NCBI RefSeq assembly: GCF_024170285.1
Contig: NZ_JALJXV010000002.1
Coordinates: 1-64,000 of the forward strand
Direction: 5' to 3'
Length of the DNA stretch: 64,000 nt
Source: Natronocella acetinitrilica
GTDB taxonomy: Bacteria > Pseudomonadota > Gammaproteobacteria > Nitrococcales > Aquisalimonadaceae
Shown here: piece after piece, positions 7,732 to 15,526 of the stretch
How the letters are laid out: each line of letters opens with the position of its first letter
Numbering within the stretch: position 1 is the first letter of the stretch
Notes under the pieces: model-generated
Seen by the model: only the letters and a program-made list of their open reading frames with translations
Databases searched by the model: none
Told to the model about the DNA's origin: nothing
Position numbers and translations under genes: made by a program

Positions 7732-9312
7732 CTAATCCACCATCACATTCCAAAAAAACGGTACTGGTGAAGATATGAACCCCTGGAGGTTACTCCTATA
7801 CGCAGAAGGCTGAACCCATTGACCAACAGGCAGATAGATGCCGAAATCGTAGAGTGCCTGATGTAACTGTTCAGTTATGGCAGGGCGCTCTTCATCGCTT
7901 GCGCGGGCCCAGTCCAGACGCAACTGATCGATTTCTGCGTTCTCTGGCCAACCGAACCAAGACCCATCGTCAGTAGTTACCGCGACATTGCTTATTGGGT
8001 TGAGTACGTCTGCACCGGTCCACCATGTTCCGAATAGCGACCACCCCCCCTCCTCGACCGGACCACGGTTCGTCCGAAGGGAGAAGACGCTTGCCCAGTC
8101 GGTGGCACGTAACTGCACATTCATCCCTATATCCCGAAGCGCTTGCGCTGTCACGGTCGCCAACGCATGCATTGGCGCAAGGTCTGTTGGATCGAGGATA
8201 ACGACACGCTCCCCTTGATAGCCGGCCTCTTCGAGCAGCGCGCGAGCTTTTTCTAGATTTTTGCCATTCGAATTCTCAGCACCAGTCTCGACTCCATAGG
8301 TCGTACCGCAGACGAAAAACGATCCACAATGGTCCACGAAGTACTCTGGATTGCCGACCATGGTGTACATGTAATCCCGCTGATCGGTTGCGTAATAGAG
8401 AGCTCTTCGAACGAGTTCATTATCAAAGGGAGGTTGAAGGAAATTTGGTCGCAACATGGCGTGCGCGCCAATTGGATCCAAAACCTCTACAATAATATCG
8501 TCATGCCGTTCCAGTTGGCCGATCAGATCGATTGGAGGCATTTCATAGAAATCCACCTCTCCTCTTCGAAGTGCTGACACAGCTGTTTGGGCATCGGGAA
8601 TGTAATACCATTCCACGCGATCGACATGAACGACTTTGCCACCCGCTGCTAGACTGGCAGGTTCATCCCGAGGAACGTATCCGTCAAACCGCTCATAAAC
8701 GGCTCTGTTACCTGGCTCATATTCCGACTCTACGAATACGAATGGCCCAGAACCGATAACGTCTGTAATTTGCTCATTTGGAGAGACGTTTGCGAGGCGC
8801 TCCGGCATCATAAAAGGAACGTTGCTTGAGAGCTTTCCAAGCGACTCCAATACAAGTCCATATGGTTCGTTTAAGGTAAGAGTAAACGTGGCATCGTCTA
8901 CAACGTCCAAGCTTGACGTAAACCGCATGAGCATCCTGCCCATTCCGTCACGCGCACCCCAGCGCCTTATGGATGCTACGCAGTCTCGGGCAGTCACGGG
9001 TTCGCCGTCATGCCATATCAATCCCTCTCGGAGCGTGAAAGTATACTGCAAACCATCATCACTGACGCTCCAGGTGTCTACCATCTGAGGCTGGACTTCC
9101 AAATTCTCGTCTAGTGCAAACAAGGTATCCCAGACCATATAACCATGGTTTCGAACTATGTATGATGTTGTCCATATTGGGTCAAGCTGACTAAAATCTC
9201 CGTTGGGCACATAGCGAATCACTTTCAAATCAGAAGCCACGCTATTTGATAGTGAGGCCCCCATTAATATAATTAAAAAAGCGAGTACAGTAGCGAGCCT
9301 ATTCTTGCGCAT
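7732..9312 (-). CDS. family-5 extracellular solute-binding protein (DppA/OppA-like)
   Basis: A 526-residue periplasmic binding protein and the first gene of the operon. Residues 1-27 are a Sec signal peptide ending near SNSVAS. The mature part shows SBP_bac_5 features: a LDPIWTTSYIV start, the WSVSDDGLQYTFTLREGLIWHDG region, the VIGSGPF motif and the FDNELVRRALYYATDQ segment. Family members bind peptides, opines, nickel chelates and other small organics. It delivers its ligand to the DppBC permeases encoded downstream. AAGG-type ribosome-binding sequences lie just upstream of ATG 9312. Its position next to the hydratase genes suggests that its ligand is the hydratase substrate or a parent of it. 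Confidence 0.9.
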   Translation of the reverse strand: MRKNRLATVLAFLIILMGASLSNSVASDLKVIRYVPNGDFSQLDPIWTTSYIVRNHGYMVWDTLFALDENLEVQPQMVDTWSVSDDGLQYTFTLREGLIWHDGEPVTARDCVASIRRWGARDGMGRMLMRFTSSLDVVDDATFTLTLNEPYGLVLESLGKLSSNVPFMMPERLANVSPNEQITDVIGSGPFVFVESEYEPGNRAVYERFDGYVPRDEPASLAAGGKVVHVDRVEWYYIPDAQTAVSALRRGEVDFYEMPPIDLIGQLERHDDIIVEVLDPIGAHAMLRPNFLQPPFDNELVRRALYYATDQRDYMYTMVGNPEYFVDHCGSFFVCGTTYGVETGAENSNGKNLEKARALLEEAGYQGERVVILDPTDLAPMHALATVTAQALRDIGMNVQLRATDWASVFSLRTNRGPVEEGGWSLFGTWWTGADVLNPISNVAVTTDDGSWFGWPENAEIDQLRLDWARASDEERPAITEQLHQALYDFGIYLPVGQWVQPSAYRSNLQGFISSPVPFFWNVMVD

Positions 9313-9441
9313 GCCTTTATCCTTGTATCAGTACTTATTCTCGTAGTGACCAACTACAATATAAGAATCCCTACATTAGGTGAGGCGTGTTTTTCGAAAT
9401 GACTTTTGACACGCAGACTTGGTGCATGCAAGACAGGTGCC

Positions 9442-9480
9442 ATTCTGGAACCTGCCCGCCTGATAAGGTTTTTCCAGAAT
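9442..9480. repeat. inverted repeat, possible operator or hairpin
   Basis: Perfect nine-base arms ATTCTGGAA and TTCCAGAAT, extended inward by ACCT/AGGT with a small bulge. It lies about 130 bases upstream of the minus-strand operon start. There is no T-tract. It could be a regulator-binding site or an RNA hairpin. Confidence 0.4.
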
Positions 9481-9841
9481 AGATCTATGCAGCGTGACAA
9501 GCCGTCCAGTCCGCAAGGAGGTGAAACCGCACCAAAAGCGGGCGACGCGCATCTAGTTGGTGCATCAAACTGTATGGCAGGTTTGAGTTCCTATGGATTG
9601 CGAGGTGCCTTGTGGGGATGGGTTGCATGGTCCGGGTTTGCGATACAGTGCCTCCAACCGGCTCGAGGATTAGTGGCCGCTCGAAAGTTCAAGGCGTCGC
9701 CTCTGCACATGGAGCGGTGGTAGATACGGGAGTTCTTAAACACCGAATTGCAAGCGGTTCGCATCCGTCTTGAGCCGGGTGATGGCTTGCATCCGATCAA
9801 TGCATTAAGGCAGTTGTGAGAGGCCGCCGCGCACTGCGGCA

Positions 9842-9847
9842 TATAAT
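9842..9847 (+). promoter_or_regulatory. putative -10 box of the GlxA-type regulator gene
   Basis: A consensus TATAAT lies 33 bases before the ATG of the regulator gene. The best -35 match (TTGTGA) is spaced too far (22 bases), so the promoter may need an activator or may be false. Confidence 0.35.
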
Positions 9848-9879
9848 TCAAATCTACGTCCTCATAGAGGCACCCGGGT

Positions 9880-10905
9880 ATGGCACGACAGCCTGGCAAT
9901 CTTGACGCTCCATTACGCGTCGGTCTGATTCTGCAGGAGTGCTTCACGCTCAACGCTTTCGCAGGGTTTATCGATTGCCTCAGACTAGCGGCCGACAAGG
10001 GCGGACGCAGCCGCCCCATCAATTGCGCCTGGCAGATCATGGGGGAGAGCGCTATAACCGCGAGTTGCGGCATGCGGGTTGTACCAGACACCGACATGAC
10101 TGATCCCCGAGCTTTCGACTACATCGCTGTCTGTGGGGGTAACGCCTACCTTGATCCGCGAGAAGGACGTGGCCTGCATTCGTATCTGCGCCAGGCGGCA
10201 TCGGAGTCCGTGCGGCTGGTGGGTATCTGCACCGGCACCTTTACTCTGGCCCGCGCCGGCCTGATGAACGGCTATCGCGCGTGTGTCCATTGGAATGTCT
10301 ACGACGACTTCCGCGAGGAGTTTCCGCATATACGTGCCGTACCAGACCGACTATTCCTGGATGCGGGAGCCCGCATCACCTGCGCGGGCTCCAGCGGCGC
10401 CACCGATCTTGCGCTCCACCTCGTACGCCGACACTGCGGCGCCGACAAAGCCGCCCAGGCCATTCGGCACATGATGCTTCAGGAGGCTCGTCCGGCAAGT
10501 CACCCACAGGCACATTTCTACGCCGACCTGGCTGATGTCCGGGATAGCCGGGTCCGCCGGGCAGTCCATTTCATGGAACAATCATTGAACGAGAAGTTGA
10601 CAACGGCGCAAATCGCTGCCCACGTCAACGTGTCATCACGGCAACTCGAACGCGTATTTCATGCCGCGCTTGGGGTCGCGCCATTAAGCTATTTCCGTGA
10701 CATGCGACTGCGCTACTCACGCTGGCTATTGCAGCACTCTGAAGCGCATATTGCCGAGATCGCCGCTGAGGTTGGATTCGCCGATGGTGCCCATTTCGCG
10801 CGGGCCTTCCGCGGACGATACGGCCAGCCTCCGCATGCGGCACGCAGTCAAACCACGTCGATGTACGGGGCCGCCGCCGCGGACGCTCCCCGGATCACAC
10901 TATAA
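9880..10905 (+). CDS. GlxA/CdhR-family AraC-type transcriptional regulator
   Basis: A 341-residue regulator. Residues about 10-190 form a DJ-1/PfpI (class I glutamine amidotransferase-like) domain; a Cys sits in the nucleophile-elbow region GICTGTF. Residues about 225-325 form an AraC-type double helix-turn-helix (TTAQIAAHVNVSSRQLERVF and IAEIAAEVGFADGAHFARAF). Relatives such as CdhR, GbdR and ArgR activate genes for carnitine, glycine betaine and arginine use. It is encoded just upstream of the TRAP transporter and the racemase-family enzyme on the same strand, which it most likely controls. It is also divergent from the hydratase operon, so control of that operon is possible. Confidence 0.88.
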   Translation: MARQPGNLDAPLRVGLILQECFTLNAFAGFIDCLRLAADKGGRSRPINCAWQIMGESAITASCGMRVVPDTDMTDPRAFDYIAVCGGNAYLDPREGRGLHSYLRQAASESVRLVGICTGTFTLARAGLMNGYRACVHWNVYDDFREEFPHIRAVPDRLFLDAGARITCAGSSGATDLALHLVRRHCGADKAAQAIRHMMLQEARPASHPQAHFYADLADVRDSRVRRAVHFMEQSLNEKLTTAQIAAHVNVSSRQLERVFHAALGVAPLSYFRDMRLRYSRWLLQHSEAHIAEIAAEVGFADGAHFARAFRGRYGQPPHAARSQTTSMYGAAAADAPRITL

Positions 10906-10948
10906 TGAAGTACTGAACCTGTCATTCCACCCTGACGCCACGCCAAAT

Positions 10949-10976
10949 GACAGCATGTCCATGGTGTCGGTTTTTT
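10949..10976 (+). promoter_or_regulatory. imperfect palindrome (possible operator) followed by T6
   Basis: A 20-bp near-palindrome (10949-10968; outer arms GACA/TGTC, inner CATG/CATG, 16 of 20 positions symmetric) is followed by GG and six T. It lies in the 178-bp gap between the regulator and the TRAP binding-protein gene. The two-base centre is too tight for a normal hairpin, so an operator for the upstream regulator is more likely than a terminator. Confidence 0.4.
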
Positions 10977-11083
10977 ACAATTTCGTGCCGGTTTTATTCT
11001 CGTCACTGCAACGATAGCCCTCTAGCCTCGACAGAGTCAGGCTTTCACTGAGAGCCCACAGGACACCTTCCAGGAGGCGAGAC

Positions 11084-12085
11084 ATGCACAAGAAACTATT
11101 TCTGAACCAATTGTTTACCGGGTTGATGGGAGCATCCGTCCTCGCGTTTGCCGGTGGCACGGCCGCCGACACGATCAACATGCGGGCCAACACCATCGGA
11201 GCCGAGGGCGGTATCCAGATGGAAGGACTGCGCACGCTTAAACAGGTCGTGGAGGACCGCACAGGTGGTCAGGTCAATATCCGCCTCCACCACTCCGGTG
11301 CCCTCGGTGATCAGGAGAGTGATCTGGAGTCGCTGCGTGCCGGTACGCTGGACATTTCCACCATCGAAACACCCATTACCTCCGTCGATCCCGTGCTGGG
11401 CCTGCTATCCCTGCCTTATCTGTTCCGTGATCGAGAGCATGTAGAGGCAGTCCTGTCAGGACCCGTGGGCGACGAATTCCGGGAGAGACTCCAGGAGCGA
11501 GGATATCGAGTACTGGGTTTCTACGAGGGTGGTTTCCGACACATCACCAACAGCCGCCGCCCGATCGTGGAACCAGATGATCTTCGCGGTGTAAGGATGC
11601 GCACACCCGGCAGCCCTCTGCGCATCCGCATATTTAACCACTACGGTGCCGACGCCGCCCCGTTGCCGTATCCGGAACTCTATTCAGCACTCCAGACAGG
11701 CGTATTCGATGGTCAGGAGAACCCGTTGGTTGAAGTTCGGGCGAGTCGCTTCTACGAGGTTCAGGATTATCTTTCGCTCTCCGGTCACGTTTACACCGTG
11801 GGCTTCATTCTCATGGGCGAGGAACGCTTCCAGTCGTTACCGGAAGACGTTCAGCAAGCGCTGCTTGAGGGCGGCGAGGCCGGAGGTGCCGCAACGGTTG
11901 CCTTTGGGCGAGAAGCCGACGAGAGCGTGGTAGAGCTTGCCGAGGGGCGCGGAATGCAGGTGAACGACGTCAATCTGGACGCGTTTATCGAAGCCTCATC
12001 TGTCATCTGGGACGATGAGGCAGAGCGCCTCGGCGGAAGTGCCGCCGAGCTGATAGAGGCCATCGTCAACACCGAAACGCCATAA
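11084..12085 (+). CDS. TRAP transporter solute-binding protein (DctP family)
   Basis: A 333-residue periplasmic receptor. It has a signal peptide (about residues 1-28, ending FAGGTAAD) and a mature DctP domain. This includes the LGDQESDLESLRAGTLDIS region, the VRMRTPGSPLRIRIF arginine-containing stretch that usually holds the ligand carboxylate, and the YPELYSALQTGVFDGQENP signature. A strong AGGAGG site precedes ATG 11084. TRAP systems use an ion gradient to import organic acids and zwitterions. The co-encoded proline-racemase-family enzyme suggests a proline- or hydroxyproline-like ligand. Confidence 0.93.
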   Translation: MHKKLFLNQLFTGLMGASVLAFAGGTAADTINMRANTIGAEGGIQMEGLRTLKQVVEDRTGGQVNIRLHHSGALGDQESDLESLRAGTLDISTIETPITSVDPVLGLLSLPYLFRDREHVEAVLSGPVGDEFRERLQERGYRVLGFYEGGFRHITNSRRPIVEPDDLRGVRMRTPGSPLRIRIFNHYGADAAPLPYPELYSALQTGVFDGQENPLVEVRASRFYEVQDYLSLSGHVYTVGFILMGEERFQSLPEDVQQALLEGGEAGGAATVAFGREADESVVELAEGRGMQVNDVNLDAFIEASSVIWDDEAERLGGSAAELIEAIVNTETP

Positions 12086-12092
12086 GGATATA

Positions 12093-12124
12093 GCACGCAC
12101 CGGGGGCATAAACCCGGTGCGTGC
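12093..12124 (+). other. strong intercistronic hairpin after the TRAP binding-protein gene
   Basis: A perfect 12-bp stem (GCACGCACCGGG with CCCGGTGCGTGC) and an 8-base loop lie 7 bases after the binding-protein stop. There is no T-run. This is a common arrangement for keeping the binding-protein mRNA more abundant than the membrane-subunit mRNA. Confidence 0.7.
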
Positions 12125-12153
12125 ATCATGCCTCCAGTCCACGGACAAGTGAC

Positions 12154-12657
12154 ATGATAGACCGCGTTTTCGAGGCGATCTCTGCGCTGCTACTGGCTGC
12201 AACAGTCGTGATCACCTTCCTCACGGTTATCTACCGCTACGTCATTCAGAGTTCGCTTCCGTGGTCCTATGAAGTGTTGCTAGGCCTGCTCGTGTACCTC
12301 ACGTTCTTCAGCGGTTTCCTCGCACTGCGTCAGGGTGCTCATCTGCGGATCGACGTGCTGGTCTCTCACATGCCCATGCGCCCCCAAATGGTGATTTACC
12401 TTTTCAACCAGTCGGTGATCATCGGTGTCGCAGTAGTGATGGTGATATGGGGCACGGAGCAGGCGATGAACTTTAGCGACCGCACCTCGCTGATGCTCGA
12501 CATTCCGATGACCGTGTTCTACGCGATCATCCCGCTCTCCGGCGCCGCGATGACTCTGGAGTGTCTGCGACAGATCATTGTCGCGGTGGGCGCATATAGG
12601 CGGGGCCAACCCCCCTATCCCGCTGCCAACAAGGCCTCCCAAGGAGCAGAACCGTGA
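12154..12657 (+). CDS. TRAP transporter small permease (DctQ family)
   Basis: A 167-residue protein with four membrane helices (about residues 8-30, 40-65, 85-110 and 125-150). It carries DctQ features: FLTVIYRYV and the PWSYEVLLGLLVYLTFFSG helix with its conserved Glu, followed by a GAHLRIDVL loop. It forms the small membrane subunit that docks on DctM. The start chosen is ATG 12154; an upstream ATG at 12121 would fall inside the preceding hairpin. The last bases overlap the DctM start (GTGA), so the two are translationally coupled. Confidence 0.88.
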   Translation: MIDRVFEAISALLLAATVVITFLTVIYRYVIQSSLPWSYEVLLGLLVYLTFFSGFLALRQGAHLRIDVLVSHMPMRPQMVIYLFNQSVIIGVAVVMVIWGTEQAMNFSDRTSLMLDIPMTVFYAIIPLSGAAMTLECLRQIIVAVGAYRRGQPPYPAANKASQGAEP

Positions 12658-13934
12658 CCCTCGCGCTGGTGCTTCTGCTGCTGCTCGGCTCCATCGGTCT
12701 CGGCCTCCCCATCGCCTTTGCCCTGGCCGCAGTATCTATCTGCGTGCTGGCCTTCAGCGGCGCCGATCTCTCTATCGTTGCCCAGCGGCTTTACCGGGGA
12801 ACCAACTCCTTCCCGCTGCTCGCGGTACCGCTTTTCATACTTGCGGGCAGCATAATGAACCATAGCGGCATATCGGCCCGACTAGTCGATTTCGCCCGCA
12901 CGCTTGTGGGCGCAATGCGCGGCGGCCTGGCTGCAGTGAACGTGGTCACGTCCATGTTCTTCGCCGGGATGAGCGGCACGTCCATGTCGGACACCGCGGC
13001 CGTGGGTGGGGTCATGATCCCCCAGATGATCAAGCGCGGCTATTCCCGCGCATTCACCGCAGCGGTCACGGCTTCGTCCAGCACCATTGGAGTCATTATC
13101 CCGCCCAGTGTGCCGATGGTCATTCTTGCCGCCTACATGGGCATATCCACGGGGGCGCTATTCGCCGCCGGCATCGTATCTGGCCTCCTGCTCGGCGTTG
13201 GCCTGATCGCAGTCGCGTGGATCGTGTCGATTCGCCGTGGGTACCCGGCAGAAGAGCCGTTCCGGGTAGGACCTGTCTTCCGCACTTTCATCAGCGCAGC
13301 ACCCGCACTCATGATGCCGGTCATCGTTCTCGGCGGCATTCTCGGTGGCATCTTCACGCCCACCGAGGCGTCGGCAATCGCGGTGGTCTACGGGATAGTC
13401 ATCAGCATGACCGTCTACCGTTCATTGAGTATCCGGCAACTCTATCGCGCGTTCGTCGAGAGCGCGGTGCTCACCGGCGCGGTGATGCTGGTCACTGCCA
13501 CAGCGCACGTGCTGGGCTACACATTTACCTACGCTGCGCTCGCCGACACCCTGCTGATACCGATCAGCCAGATGGACATGGGGCCGGTCGTCCTGCTGGT
13601 CGTACTGGCGGTGGTCTTGATCCTCATAGGCACCTTCCTTGATGGCATCGCCATGATGTTCATCGTAGTGCCACTGTTCCTCCCGGCGACCCAGTTGCTG
13701 GGCATACCTCCACTGCAGTTTGCCATGGTGGTGATGATCTGCTGGGGCATCGGACAGCAGACGCCGCCTGTCGGCGCTGCCCTTTTCATTACCAGTGTCA
13801 TAGCCCGCGTCGACGTCCTGCGTATCACTTACGCCAACATCCCTTTCATCGCGGTGATGGTCGTCGTGCTCGCTCTTGTGATCGCCCTGCCCGAGTTGAT
13901 CGTGCTCGGCGTACCCAATTGGCTGGGCCTTTAG
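12654..13934 (+). CDS. TRAP transporter large permease (DctM family)
   Basis: A 426-residue transport subunit with about 12 membrane helices. Family signatures are visible: the LGLPIAFALAAVS start, GGLAAVNVVTSMFFAGMSGTS, the SSSTIGVIIPPSVPM motif, GGIFTPTEASAIAVVYG and, near the end, WGIGQQTPPVGAALF. It starts at GTG 12654, overlapping the DctQ stop. With DctP and DctQ it makes a complete TRAP importer in the inner membrane. Confidence 0.94.
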   Translation: MTLALVLLLLLGSIGLGLPIAFALAAVSICVLAFSGADLSIVAQRLYRGTNSFPLLAVPLFILAGSIMNHSGISARLVDFARTLVGAMRGGLAAVNVVTSMFFAGMSGTSMSDTAAVGGVMIPQMIKRGYSRAFTAAVTASSSTIGVIIPPSVPMVILAAYMGISTGALFAAGIVSGLLLGVGLIAVAWIVSIRRGYPAEEPFRVGPVFRTFISAAPALMMPVIVLGGILGGIFTPTEASAIAVVYGIVISMTVYRSLSIRQLYRAFVESAVLTGAVMLVTATAHVLGYTFTYAALADTLLIPISQMDMGPVVLLVVLAVVLILIGTFLDGIAMMFIVVPLFLPATQLLGIPPLQFAMVVMICWGIGQQTPPVGAALFITSVIARVDVLRITYANIPFIAVMVVVLALVIALPELIVLGVPNWLGL

Positions 13935-13960
13935 CCCGATTCGAATCGAGGAATTCGCAC

Positions 13961-14974
13961 ATGCGCAAGAACCATTTCATCGACGTCATCTACACACACA
14001 CCGAGGGTGAGCCTACCTGCATCATTCACAGCGGGATTCCCTACCCCTTCGGCACGGATATCCTTGAGAAGCGCGCCTTTCTTCAGGAAAATCTGGATTT
14101 CGTGCGCACCGGCCTGATGCGAGAGCCCCGAGGCCATCAGGACATGTTTGGCGTCTTTCTAACACCTCCGTCCACACCCGACACCGACGCCGGGATGCTG
14201 TGGATCGACGGCGAGCGATTTGTGGAGATGTGCGGCCACGGCACCATTGCACTCTCCATGGCGATGGTCGCCCAGAACCTAGTGCTTCCAGATCCATCCG
14301 GGCTTACACGTATCCGATTCGAAACGCCACCAGGCCTCGTCGTCTCAGAGGTGAAAAGTGAAGGGGAAGACGTGTTGTGGACGCGTTTTGAGAACGTTCC
14401 TGCCTTCGTATTAGAGCAGGACATTCCCATTGACTTACCCGGATACAGTGGACTGATGGCAGATATCGTCTTTGGCGGAAACTTCTTCGCCATCATCCGG
14501 ATTCCAAAGGAGAAACGCCCCATCTGCCCGGAAAACGGCAGCGCCTTCTCCGAGCTTGGCCAGATGGCCAAGGAGCAGATCAACGCCAAACTCGACGTCC
14601 GTCATCCAACCGCGCCACACATAAGCAAGGTACATTTCGCTACCTTCTGGCACGAGGGCGAACACGCCGACTCGCTCTACCGGAACGTACATGTCTTCTC
14701 CAACGGTAAGCTGGATCGTTCGCCCGGCGGAACCGGCACCAGCGCGATGATGGCCATGTTCGAAGCCCGCGGCGGAATCGGTCTGCACGAGAAAATCCGA
14801 TCGGAGGGTTTACTAGGCAGTGGACGTTTCGAGGGTGAGTTAGTGGGCGAAACCAAGGTTGGCTCTCTGCGCGCCGTGCGACCAACTGTGAAGGGCACAG
14901 CCGAAATCATTGGCTACGCCAAGTGGCTCATCGATCGGCGCGATCCAGTCGGAGATGGCTTCGTCATCTCATAG
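13961..14974 (+). CDS. proline racemase superfamily enzyme (hydroxyproline epimerase/dehydratase-like)
   Basis: A 337-residue protein with the two-domain proline-racemase fold. The N-terminus has the HTEGEPTCI motif and the first catalytic site is MCGHGT with Cys91. The second site reads DRSPGGTGTSA: position 256, normally the second catalytic Cys (racemases, epimerases) or Thr (trans-3-hydroxyproline dehydratases), is Gly. The codon is GGC, so this is not a reading ambiguity. The enzyme is therefore unlikely to be a classic two-base racemase and may be a dehydratase or have another activity. ATG 13961 with GAGG upstream is the start. It is the last gene of the TRAP operon, so the imported ligand is probably its substrate. 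Confidence 0.85.
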   Translation: MRKNHFIDVIYTHTEGEPTCIIHSGIPYPFGTDILEKRAFLQENLDFVRTGLMREPRGHQDMFGVFLTPPSTPDTDAGMLWIDGERFVEMCGHGTIALSMAMVAQNLVLPDPSGLTRIRFETPPGLVVSEVKSEGEDVLWTRFENVPAFVLEQDIPIDLPGYSGLMADIVFGGNFFAIIRIPKEKRPICPENGSAFSELGQMAKEQINAKLDVRHPTAPHISKVHFATFWHEGEHADSLYRNVHVFSNGKLDRSPGGTGTSAMMAMFEARGGIGLHEKIRSEGLLGSGRFEGELVGETKVGSLRAVRPTVKGTAEIIGYAKWLIDRRDPVGDGFVIS

Positions 14975-15526
14975 CAGATCGAAGTCGAATCCGCCGCACC
15001 TGTTGAGTCTCAGACACGCCCAATAGGCCGCCACCGCATTGCGTTGGCGGCGGCCTGTTTGATACAGGCACGGCGGAGCCAGCAATGGTATGAGTCGGGG
15101 AGCGATAGAGGCTTAACCGATCAGTTCGGCATGGGGTTCTACCCCGTTTCCACGGACGGTATGTGCCCAAGCGCACAGATCCGAGATCAACCAGGTGTTT
15201 AGGCTCTTCCACGACAGGCAGGTCGGGATGACGCCGAAGGCTGCCATCCCGCCGCAATCGCGGACTCAGCGACGCGGACTTCCGGCAATGGACGTGCGAC
15301 ACACGACCACGCTAACGCCTCTGAGCCTGGCTCCGGAATGCGGGCCGCATGCAGCCGGAGAATCGGGCTGGATTGGGCCATACGACCGCAAAGCAGCATC
15401 CATATACGCCAACGATGGAATGTCATGAAACCCCGATGAGAATTCATGGTGAACACGCAAGACTGCGTATAAAGTCTCGCGGTCTCAACCGAGACAGCCA
15501 GCATTTAACCTAGAAGGAGGTTGATC
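14975..15526. other. intergenic region without a recognised gene
   Basis: A 552-bp gap between the racemase-family gene and the OmpA-like gene. It starts with a terminator-like hairpin. The middle part (about 15080-15430) has several short frames but none with a recognisable domain; decayed mobile DNA is possible but unproven. A TATAAA at about 15469-15474 could be the -10 box of the OmpA-like gene. Confidence 0.5.
15025..15060 (+). terminator. putative terminator of the TRAP operon
   Basis: A G+C-rich inverted repeat (AGGCCGCC with GGCGGCCT-type pairing and an imperfect inner stem) is followed by GTTTGAT. It lies about 50 bases after the racemase-family stop. The T-tract is weak. Confidence 0.5.

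Larger units (their letters stand above)
9313..9879. other. 567-bp divergent intergenic region
   Basis: No convincing gene. It must carry the promoters for the minus-strand catabolic operon and for the plus-strand regulator. On the minus strand a TATATT at about 9356-9361 could be a -10 box, but no good -35 was seen. A 105-codon plus-strand frame at 9406-9723 lacks any recognisable domain and was not accepted. No guanidine riboswitch (ykkC, mini-ykkC or type III hairpins) was recognised upstream of the operon. Confidence 0.5.

Noticed and set aside
9313-9420. Guanidine riboswitch upstream of the hydratase operon
   Set aside because: Looked for because of the proposed guanidine chemistry; no ykkC core or paired ACGR-loop hairpins were recognised by eye.
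9406-9723. Possible 105-residue gene upstream of the GlxA-type regulator
   Set aside because: No recognisable domain and no clear ribosome-binding site; it overlaps an inverted repeat in the presumed control region.
15061-15430. Possible decayed transposase in the gap after the racemase-family gene
   Set aside because: Short frames on both strands, but no transposase motif or terminal repeat could be identified.
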